This document shows, in pieces, positions 57,846 to 64,000 of a stretch of 64,000 nt of DNA. The notes under the pieces are model-generated. The model did not search any database. It saw only the letters and a program-made list of their open reading frames with translations, and was not told the DNA's origin. This stretch comes from Streptomyces hyaluromycini (GTDB taxonomy: Bacteria; Actinomycetota; Actinomycetes; Streptomycetales; Streptomycetaceae): NCBI RefSeq assembly GCF_002217755.1, contig NZ_BCFL01000017.1:1-64000 (forward strand), given 5' to 3'. Positions within the stretch are counted from its first letter, which is position 1; each line of letters starts with the position of its first letter. The position numbers and the translations under genes were made by a program.

Positions 57846-58970
57846 TCAGCGGTCGCTCATTCGGCTGCTGATCCACTGGAGCGTCGCGGGGATCTCGCGG
57901 CGCCAGGTATTGAAGTTGTGGCCGCCGCTGTCGAGGATGATCGACGAGATCCGGGTCGCCTTCGTGGCCTCCACGGACGCGATGAATTTCAGTGTGGCCT
58001 TGTAGTTGGTTTCTCCGACCTTGCTGCTCGTGACCAGCAGGGAGGTGTCCGGGGCGGGCTCGTGCCGCAGGAACCACCACAGGTCCGCGCGGTTGCGGAC
58101 ATTCCGGTCGCCCTGGAAGAGATCTCCGGTCGTGACGTCTGTGGGCGCCTTGTACGACGGGGAGAGTCCGGCACCGGCCGCGTACACGTCGGGGTGGTGC
58201 ATCGCGAGCTTGAGCGCGCAGTACCCGCCCGTCGAGTCGCCGACGATCCCCCAGCCGCCCGGCTTCCCGGCCCGGTAGTGCGCGCGTACGGCGTCGGGCA
58301 GGTCCCGGGCGAAGAAGGTCTCGGTCTGCGGACCGTGCGGGACGTCCACGCACTCGGTGTCCCGGGGCGGTGCGACGGTGGGCCGCAGCATCACCAGGAT
58401 CGCGGGCCGCATCCGCCCGGCCCGGACCAGGTGCTGTGCCGTGCGCGGGTAGTGCAGCTTGTCGACCAGCGCCCGCGCGGTGCCGGGATAGCCGCTGAGG
58501 ACGACCACCACCGGGAACGTGCGCGTGCGGTACTGCGGCTGGAAGTACTCCGGCGGCAGGTACACGTACGCGGGCGTGGCGATGTGCGTCGTACGGCCGG
58601 CGATGTCGACCTGCTGGATCTGTCCGGCCGTCCGGGGCAGCGAGCCGCCCATGCCGTGCACCTCGGACGTGGACACCACCTGGACCGGGCTGCCGGGCGG
58701 GCCGCCCGCCGCGTGGTCGACCACGACGCCCTGGTCGGTCTCCGTGCCGAGCAGGTCGGCCCAGCTCGCATAGAAACCGAAAGCCTGGTTGACGGCTATC
58801 CCCAGGCACGCGAAGAGCGCCAACTGGGTCGCCAGCAAAAGGCCGACGCGGCCGCTGACGGCCTGCCAGTTCCGCCGGGCCAGCCGAGGCCACAACCACA
58901 CCGTGCCGACGAACAGCAGTACGGCGAACAAGATCGCCATTGCCAGCGTTTTATTGCTCGTGAGACCCAT
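57846..58970 (-). CDS. Membrane-anchored alpha/beta-hydrolase (esterase, mycolyltransferase-like fold)
   Basis: A 374-residue protein. Two membrane helices lie in the first 80 residues (KTLAMAILFAVLLFVGTVWL and LLLATQLALFACLGIAV), then an outer putative-esterase domain with the oxyanion region VVVLSGYPGTARAL, nucleophile in VGDSTGGYCALKLA and the catalytic His in DSGGHNFNTW. It resembles Ag85/esterase-D relatives of the putative esterase family; the substrate is unknown. The ATG at 58970 follows AGGAAG. It is divergent from the MprF-like gene and could share a role at the envelope. Confidence 0.85.
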   Translation of the reverse strand: MGLTSNKTLAMAILFAVLLFVGTVWLWPRLARRNWQAVSGRVGLLLATQLALFACLGIAVNQAFGFYASWADLLGTETDQGVVVDHAAGGPPGSPVQVVSTSEVHGMGGSLPRTAGQIQQVDIAGRTTHIATPAYVYLPPEYFQPQYRTRTFPVVVVLSGYPGTARALVDKLHYPRTAQHLVRAGRMRPAILVMLRPTVAPPRDTECVDVPHGPQTETFFARDLPDAVRAHYRAGKPGGWGIVGDSTGGYCALKLAMHHPDVYAAGAGLSPSYKAPTDVTTGDLFQGDRNVRNRADLWWFLRHEPAPDTSLLVTSSKVGETNYKATLKFIASVEATKATRISSIILDSGGHNFNTWRREIPATLQWISSRMSDR

Positions 58971-59072
58971 GAGGTGCTTCCTGCCTGCGCTTTCCCCCGT
59001 GGCCACCGCCGCTTTCGGCAAGGCTTGCCCCGGGCTTTCCCTGGCCTTTGAACCGGCTTTCCGGTGGGGAGT

Positions 59073-59097
59073 GAACCTCTCCCCCCGAGACACCGTC
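59073..59097 (+). promoter_or_regulatory. Candidate ECF (SigE-type) promoter of the MprF-like gene
   Basis: GAAC at 59073-59076 and CGTC at 59094-59097 are 17 bases apart, as in ECF promoters, and CTA follows the second element. A start point near 59104 would suit translation from 59120 or 59171. SigE promoters are described with AAC and CGTC-like elements, and the MprF-like gene of S. coelicolor is a SigE target as I recall. Inference by pattern only. Confidence 0.45.
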
Positions 59098-59170
59098 CTA
59101 GAGGGCGCAATGTCGCCGGATGCCCGAATCGGGCCCGGATTCAAGGTCTCTCGCAGAACTACGGGATGCG

Positions 59171-61006
59171 ATGTCTGTCAGGATAGATGGGGAAATGTCG
59201 GGCGAGGTTCCGAGCCGATCAGGCCGGGCGCGGCGCATAGTCCGCGGCCCGCGCCCTGAGGCCGTCCCCGCTCTGGTCGGCAGGGCGTGCGCGGTCGTAG
59301 GCGTCCTGGACATCGCCGCGGGTGTGTTCCCGCGCTTCCGTCACAGCCGAATGCACGCCATGGCCGAGGTACTGCCCGGCTCGCTCGGCCCGTTCGCCGC
59401 CGCGCTCTCGCTCAGCGTCGGCGTGCTGTTGCTGCTGCTCGCACACGGGCTCAAGCGGCGCAAGCGCCGGGCGTGGCGGGCCGCGGTCGCGCTGCTGCCG
59501 GCCGGCGCTGTGTCCCAGTTCGTGTACCGGCACTCGGTCATCGGCGCGCTGATCTCGCTGGCCCTGTTCGTGCCGCTCGTGCTGCACCGCGACGAGTTCA
59601 AGGCGCTGCCCGACCCGCGCAGCCGGTGGCGCGCGCTCGCCAATTTCGTCCTCATGAGCGCCGGTTCCCTCGCCCTCGGCCTGGTCATCGTCAGCGCCCA
59701 CCCGAAGCGCACGATCGGCGACCCGAGCCTGGCCGACCGCATCACCCACGTCCTGTACGGCCTGTTCGGCTTCGAGGGCCCGGTCGACTACGAGGGCTCC
59801 ACCTCCTGGACGGTCGCCTTCTCGCTCGGCGCGCTCGGCCTGATCACCGCGGTCACCACCATCTACCTGGCCTTCCGCCCCGAACACCCCGCCGCGCACC
59901 TCACCGAGGAGGACGAGACCCAGCTGCGCGCCCTCCTGGAGAAGCACGGCGCCCGCGACTCCCTCGGCCACTTCGCGCTCCGCCGCGACAAGGCGGTCGT
60001 CTTCTCGCCCAGCGGCAAGGCGGCGGTCACCTACCGCGTCGTCTCCGGCGTGATGCTCGCCAGCGGCGACCCGATCGGCGACGTCGAGGCCTGGCCCGGC
60101 GCCATCGAACGCTTCATGGACGAGGCCAAGGCCCACTCCTGGACCCCCGCCGTCATGGGCTGCTCGGAGACGGGCGGCGAGGTGTGGACCCGCGAGACCG
60201 GCCTGGACGCGCTCGAACTCGGCGACGAGGCGGTGGTGGACGTGGCGGATTTCTCGCTCGCCGGACGCGCGATGCGCAACGTGCGCCAGATGGTCAAGCG
60301 CATCGAGCGGGCCGGCTACGAAACCCGGGTACGGCGCATCCGTGACGTCGGCGAGGCCGAGCTGGACCGCATCCGACGGGCGGCCGAGGACTGGCGCGGC
60401 ACCGACACCGAACGCGGCTTCTCGATGGCCCTCGGCCGCATCGGCGACCCCGCCGACGGCGACTGCCTGATCGCCACCGCCCACAAGACCGACGAGACAC
60501 CCGGTCCCTACGGCGACCTCAAGGCGATCCTGCACTTCGTGCCCTGGGGAACCGACGGCGTCTCGCTCGACCTGATGCGCCGCGACCGCTCCGCCGACCC
60601 CGGGATGAACGAACTGCTCATCGTGGCCGCCCTCCAGGCGGCCCCGAAGCTCGGCATCACCCGGATCTCGCTCAACTTCGCGATGTTCCGCTCGGCGCTC
60701 GCGCGCGGCGAGAAGATCGGCGCGGGACCGGTGCTGCGCGCCTGGCGCGGACTGCTGGTGTTCCTCTCGCGCTGGTTCCAGATCGAGTCCCTGTACAAGT
60801 TCAACGCCAAGTTCCAGCCCCGCTGGGAGCCGCGCTTCGTGGTCTACCGGGCCTCCGGCGACCTCCCGCGCATCGGCCTCGCCGCCATGCAGGCCGAGGG
60901 CTTCGTCAGCCTCGCCCTGCCGCTGCCGCGCTTCCTGCGCCGCCGGCCGACCGCCCCCCGCCCGTGCGCCCACAGCATCGCCGAACAGGGTGTACGAGCG
61001 GCCTGA
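59171..61006 (+). CDS. MprF-like phosphatidylglycerol lysyltransferase family protein
   Basis: A 611-residue membrane protein. About six hydrophobic helices fill residues 30-240 (VGRACAVVGVLDIAAGVF, LSLSVGVLLLLLAHGL, SWTVAFSLGALGLITAVT), followed by the cytoplasmic DUF2156/LPG-synthase C-terminal domain (VMLASGDPIGDVEAWPGAIE, DLMRRDRSADPGMNELLI, RWFQIESLYKFNAKFQPRWE). Such proteins add an amino acid from tRNA to membrane lipid and lower sensitivity to cationic peptides. The start is uncertain among ATG 59120, 59171 and 59195. It is divergent from the esterase gene. Confidence 0.85.
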   Translation: MSVRIDGEMSGEVPSRSGRARRIVRGPRPEAVPALVGRACAVVGVLDIAAGVFPRFRHSRMHAMAEVLPGSLGPFAAALSLSVGVLLLLLAHGLKRRKRRAWRAAVALLPAGAVSQFVYRHSVIGALISLALFVPLVLHRDEFKALPDPRSRWRALANFVLMSAGSLALGLVIVSAHPKRTIGDPSLADRITHVLYGLFGFEGPVDYEGSTSWTVAFSLGALGLITAVTTIYLAFRPEHPAAHLTEEDETQLRALLEKHGARDSLGHFALRRDKAVVFSPSGKAAVTYRVVSGVMLASGDPIGDVEAWPGAIERFMDEAKAHSWTPAVMGCSETGGEVWTRETGLDALELGDEAVVDVADFSLAGRAMRNVRQMVKRIERAGYETRVRRIRDVGEAELDRIRRAAEDWRGTDTERGFSMALGRIGDPADGDCLIATAHKTDETPGPYGDLKAILHFVPWGTDGVSLDLMRRDRSADPGMNELLIVAALQAAPKLGITRISLNFAMFRSALARGEKIGAGPVLRAWRGLLVFLSRWFQIESLYKFNAKFQPRWEPRFVVYRASGDLPRIGLAAMQAEGFVSLALPLPRFLRRRPTAPRPCAHSIAEQGVRAA

Positions 61007-61106
61007 CCCCCTGACCGGCCCGAGCGGCCGCCCCTCCCCCTCCGGCCCGGGGGCGCCGCTCGGGCCACGGGGGCTGGCCGCGGGGCCCTGGGCCTACGCT
61101 GAACGT

Positions 61107-62042
61107 ATGAGCAACCACAGCGGACGTGGCCAGGTGACAGGGCTTCCGGCATGGGACCGGTGCGCGGTCATGGGGGTCGTGAACGTCACCCCCGACTCCT
61201 TCTCCGACGGCGGCCGCTGGTTCGACACGACGGCCGCCGTCAAGCACGGCCTCGTCCTCGTCGCCGAGGGCGCCGACCTCGTCGACGTCGGCGGCGAGTC
61301 CACCCGCCCGGGCGCCACCCGCGTCGACGAGGACGAGGAACTGCGCCGGGTCGTCCCGGTCGTCCGCGGCCTCGCCGCCGAAGGCGTCGTCGTCTCCGTC
61401 GACACCGTGCGCGCCTCCGTCGCCGCCCAGGCCCTCGCCGCCGGCGCCGCCCTCGTCAACGACGTCAGCGGCGGCCTCGCCGACCCCGACATGATCCCCG
61501 TCGTCGCCGACTCCGGCGCCCCCTTCGTCGTCATGCACTGGCGCGGCTTCCTGGAGGGCGGCAACGTCAAGGGCGTGTACGACGACGTCGTCCGCGAAGT
61601 CCTCGACGAACTGCACGCGCGCGTGGACGCCGTCCTGGCCGGCGGCATCTCCCCCGACCGCGTCGTCGTCGACCCCGGCCTCGGCTTCTCCAAGAACTCC
61701 GAGCACGACCTGGCGCTGCTCGCCCACCTCGACCGGCTGCACGCCCTGGGCCACCCGCTGCTCGTCGCCGCCTCCCGCAAGCGGTTCCTCGGCCGGGTCC
61801 TGGCCGGACCCGAGGGGGCACCCCCGCCGGCCCGGGAGCGCGACGCGGCGACGGCCGCCGTCTCGGCGCTCGCGGCGCACGCCGGCGCATGGGCGGTGCG
61901 CGTGCACGAGGTGCGCGCCACGGCGGACGCGGTACGGGTCGCGCGCGCCATAGAGGAGGCGCGCACCGGAACGAACGCGCCGGGCGCACAGGCCACGCAG
62001 GCCACGCAGAACCTTCCCCACCGCGCAGAAGGAGCCCGGTGA
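61107..62042 (+). CDS. folP: Dihydropteroate synthase
   Basis: Condenses hydroxymethyl-dihydropterin diphosphate with p-aminobenzoate; target of sulfonamides. The 311-residue protein has the signatures MGVVNVTPDSFSDGG, GGESTRPGATRV, and the family's ASRKRFLG; length is slightly above the usual 280 by a C-terminal Ala/Thr/Gln-rich tail. A -10-like TACGCT lies at 61095-61100, six bases before the ATG at 61107, so a leaderless message is likely. Its stop overlaps the next gene by four bases (GTGA). Confidence 0.96.
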   Translation: MSNHSGRGQVTGLPAWDRCAVMGVVNVTPDSFSDGGRWFDTTAAVKHGLVLVAEGADLVDVGGESTRPGATRVDEDEELRRVVPVVRGLAAEGVVVSVDTVRASVAAQALAAGAALVNDVSGGLADPDMIPVVADSGAPFVVMHWRGFLEGGNVKGVYDDVVREVLDELHARVDAVLAGGISPDRVVVDPGLGFSKNSEHDLALLAHLDRLHALGHPLLVAASRKRFLGRVLAGPEGAPPPARERDAATAAVSALAAHAGAWAVRVHEVRATADAVRVARAIEEARTGTNAPGAQATQATQNLPHRAEGAR

Positions 62043-62542
62043 GCGCCCCCCACACCGACGTCGAGCAGGTCGAGGCGGCCAACACCGCCTTCTACGAGGC
62101 ACTGGAGAACGGCGACTTCGAGACGGTCTCCTCCCTCTGGCTCACGCCCGCCGACCTGGGCGTCGACGAGGAGTACCACGACCCGGCCGACAGCGGCGTG
62201 ATCTCCTGCGTGCACCCGGGCTGGCCGGTGCTGACCGGCCGCGGCGAGGTCCTGCGGTCGTACGCGCTGATCATGGCCAACACCGACTACATCCAGTTCT
62301 TCCTCACCGACGTGCACGTCTCCGTCACCGGCGACACCGCCCTGGTGACCTGCACGGAGAACATCCTCAGCGGCGGTCCCGCCCCCGAGGGCAGCCAGGA
62401 GCTCGGCCCGCTGGTCGGGCAGCTGGTCGTCGCCACGAACGTGTTCCGGCGCACCCGGGACGGCTGGAAGCTCTGGTCCCACCACGCCTCCCCGGTGCTG
62501 TCCGAGACCGACGAGGACGAGGAAGACGACACGCCCTCCTGA
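62039..62542 (+). CDS. NTF2-like (SnoaL-type) domain protein
   Basis: A 167-residue protein of the NTF2-like fold. It begins VEQVEAANTAFYEALENGDF and has VHPGWPVLTGRGEVLRSYAL, VTCTENILSGG and FRRTRDGWKLWSHHASPV, the usual strand pattern, then an acidic tail. The role is unknown; similar genes sit between folP and folB in actinobacteria. GTG at 62039 follows AAGGAG and overlaps folP (GTGA). Confidence 0.87.
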   Translation: MSAPHTDVEQVEAANTAFYEALENGDFETVSSLWLTPADLGVDEEYHDPADSGVISCVHPGWPVLTGRGEVLRSYALIMANTDYIQFFLTDVHVSVTGDTALVTCTENILSGGPAPEGSQELGPLVGQLVVATNVFRRTRDGWKLWSHHASPVLSETDEDEEDDTPS

Positions 62543-62800
62543 GCACGGCACACCCTTCCGGGCCCCTCGCGGCCCAGAAGTGGCTGGAATCACGAACTCG
62601 CGAGTAGGCAAGGCCACCGGCCCATGAGCCGCCGGGTTCTCCAGGGGAAACACGCGATGAACCCTGCCGCGCCCCGGCGGCCCCCCAGGCCCCGTACCCC
62701 GGCTCTGTCAGTGCTCGCAGGTAGATTCGTGTGTGGCCGGTCCGTCGCCCGCACGCGATGCCGCCCGGCCGCCACACCGACGATTGCAGGAGTGATTCGC
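62543..62800 (+). other. Gap between the NTF2-like gene and folB, no gene seen
   Basis: This 258-base gap has no coding frame with bias. It likely holds the promoter of folB-folK or readthrough sequence; no strong hairpin or -10/-35 pair was picked out. Confidence 0.5.
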
Positions 62801-63160
62801 GTGGATCGTGTCGCGCTGCGCGGCCTGAGGGCCCGCGGGCACCACGGTGTCTTCCCCAAGGAGCGCGAGGAGGGCCAGACCTTCATCGTGGACCTCGTCC
62901 TTGGCCTGGACACCCGGCAGGCGGCGGCCGACGACGACCTGGCGAAGACCGTGCACTACGGCGTCGTGGCCGAGGAGGTCGTCGCCGTGGTCGAGGGGGA
63001 GCCGGTGAACCTGATCGAGACGCTCGCCGAGCGGATCGCCCAGGTCTGCCTCAAGCACGAGGGGGTAAGAGAGGTCGAGGTGCAGGTCCACAAGCCGGAC
63101 GCGCCCATCACCGTCCCCTTCGACGACGTCACCGTCACCATCACCCGGAGCCGAGTATGA
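62801..63160 (+). CDS. folB: Dihydroneopterin aldolase
   Basis: Splits dihydroneopterin to hydroxymethyl-dihydropterin and glycolaldehyde. The 119-residue enzyme begins DRVALRGLRARGHHGVFPKE, has TVHYGVVAEEVVAVVEGEPV and NLIETLAERIA, typical of FolB; length is typical (about 120). The GTG at 62801 follows GCAGGAG. It overlaps folK by four bases (ATGA). Confidence 0.96.
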   Translation: MDRVALRGLRARGHHGVFPKEREEGQTFIVDLVLGLDTRQAAADDDLAKTVHYGVVAEEVVAVVEGEPVNLIETLAERIAQVCLKHEGVREVEVQVHKPDAPITVPFDDVTVTITRSRV

Positions 63161-63768
63161 CCGCATCCTCCCTGCGGGGTCCCAGCGACCCGACCGTCCA
63201 GCCGGTGCCCGCCTCCGTCGTGGAGCAGGTCGACGCCGCCGACACCACCCTGTCCAACCCCAAGCGAGCCGTGGTCGCCCTCGGCTCCAACCTCGGCAAC
63301 CGCCTGGAGACCCTCCAGGGCGCCATCGACGCGCTGGAGGACACCCCGGGCGTCCGCATCAAGGCCGTGTCGCCGGTGTACGAGACCGAGCCGTGGGGCG
63401 TCGAGCCCGGCAGCCAGCCGACGTACTACAACGCGGTCGTGGTGCTGAAGACCACCCTCCCGCCGTCCTCCCTGCTGGAGCGGGCGCACGCGGTCGAGGA
63501 GGCGTTCAACCGGGTGCGGGACGAGCGCTGGGGGCCGCGCACCCTCGACGTCGACATCGTCGCGTACGCCGACGTCGTCTCCGACGACCCGCAGCTCACG
63601 CTCCCGCACCCGCGCGCCCACGAGCGCGCCTTCGTGCTCGCGCCCTGGTTCGACATCGACCCCGAGGCCCTGGTGCCCGGCCGCGGCACGGTCGCGGAGC
63701 TGCTGGCCGCCGTCACCCGGCACGGTGTGGAAGCGCGCGGGGACCTGGAACTCCGACTGCCCGAGTAG
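63157..63768 (+). CDS. folK: 2-amino-4-hydroxy-6-hydroxymethyldihydropteridine diphosphokinase
   Basis: Transfers diphosphate from ATP to hydroxymethyl-dihydropterin, the step before FolP. The 203-residue protein has ALGSNLGNRLETLQGAIDAL, VSPVYETEPWGV and the substrate-site GPRTLDVDIVAY, LPHPRAHERAFVL. It has an N-terminal extension of about 40 residues before the core, so is longer than E. coli FolK (159). Its ATG overlaps folB by four bases. Confidence 0.96.
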   Translation: MTASSLRGPSDPTVQPVPASVVEQVDAADTTLSNPKRAVVALGSNLGNRLETLQGAIDALEDTPGVRIKAVSPVYETEPWGVEPGSQPTYYNAVVVLKTTLPPSSLLERAHAVEEAFNRVRDERWGPRTLDVDIVAYADVVSDDPQLTLPHPRAHERAFVLAPWFDIDPEALVPGRGTVAELLAAVTRHGVEARGDLELRLPE

Positions 63769-63818
63769 TCGTTAAGGTCGAGACGACCACATCGCTGCGG
63801 GGGAGCTGAAGGAACACA

Positions 63819-64000
63819 GTGAAAGAGCTGCGGATCAGGGTGCTGGCCGGCGTCTTCGTCGTGGCCGGAGTGCTGTCCTGGGCGGGCGCCCGTCTCTGGA
63901 ACGCGGTGGGGACCCTGCCCAGCGTGCCGGTGGCCGCGCCCATCGTCCTCGCGCTGATCGCCGTGGTCCTGCTCTCCACGGCGCTCTCGTTGCGCGCCCG
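63819..64000 (+). CDS. DUF3180 membrane protein, cut by window end
   Basis: Only the first 60 codons are inside the window. GTG at 63819 follows GAAGGAACACA. The visible part reads KELRIRVLAGVFVVAGVLSW, AGARLWNAVGTLPSVPVAAP and then a second hydrophobic helix. This matches DUF3180 proteins, found after folK in actinobacteria. The function is unknown. Confidence 0.8.
   Translation, partial: MKELRIRVLAGVFVVAGVLSWAGARLWNAVGTLPSVPVAAPIVLALIAVVLLSTALSLRA

Overview
The window is 64 kb of high-GC actinobacterial chromosome, almost certainly from a Streptomyces. Evidence: GC-rich third codon positions, frequent GTG/TTG starts and 4-bp ATGA/GTGA gene overlaps. It also carries Streptomyces marker loci: sigE-cseABC, an Lsr2 gene, clpC, and an auxiliary trpS with a leader peptide. 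From memory, the order trpS - proC - ilvD - radA/disA - mutY - sigE/cseABC - clpC - lsr2 - coaX/nadC/nadB/panC - nuoD2 - folP/folB/folK resembles the S. coelicolor SCO33xx-SCO34xx core region. It looks like core chromosome, not an island; no transposase, integrase, tRNA, rRNA or CRISPR array was seen.

Layout. 0-9.4 kb: attenuator-controlled trpS, proC, an ABC exporter, a methyltransferase, three tandem SH3-domain genes and a Ser/Thr kinase with an outer beta-propeller. 9.4-22 kb: ilvD, a TetR/TIM-barrel pair, an exopolyphosphatase, a membrane-anchored sigma-like fusion protein, radA-disA (DNA repair and c-di-AMP) and mutY. 22-26 kb: the sigE-cseA-cseB-cseC cell-envelope stress operon. 26-31 kb: an AraC-VOC-methyltransferase operon and an MFS exporter facing its TetR repressor across three operator-like palindromes. 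30-35 kb: a secreted M23 peptidase, a secreted HAD phosphatase and a 1021-residue NACHT ATPase. 35-41 kb: clpC, a Prim-Pol-like hypothetical gene, lsr2, an argA-like acetyltransferase and a BlaI-type repressor. 42-47.5 kb: a cofactor operon transcribed leftwards (a DUF2520 oxidoreductase, panC, nadB, nadC, coaX). 47.6-56 kb: an aldolase, an ArsR regulator, a two-component system, a MidA-type methyltransferase convergent with an orphan nuoD, and a PH-domain pair. 56-64 kb: a coiled-coil membrane protein, an esterase, an MprF-like gene, then the folate genes folP, folB and folK and the start of a DUF3180 gene.

The most notable points are these. (1) A complete trp attenuator sits ahead of trpS, with a 13-residue leader carrying tandem Trp codons and two mutually exclusive stems. 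(2) An orphan NuoD keeps the quinone-site His and the methylated Arg, but has Trp where the quinone-binding Tyr should be, and it lies beside a MidA-family gene, whose mitochondrial relative methylates that very Arg. (3) A large NACHT ATPase has the build of a bacterial NLR defence protein. (4) One protein fuses sigma domains, a zinc-binding anti-sigma motif, a membrane anchor and a BACON-like outer domain. (5) A DUF2520 oxidoreductase overlaps panC and is a candidate ketopantoate reductase. (6) A candidate ECF promoter ahead of the MprF-like gene may tie it to the sigE system 37 kb away.

About ten copies of a GC-rich dispersed repeat lie at gene 3' ends, and two larger intergenic tandem arrays (about 34-bp and 47-49-bp periods) occur. 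Everything here is read by eye from sequence; family names are recognition from memory, not database results.
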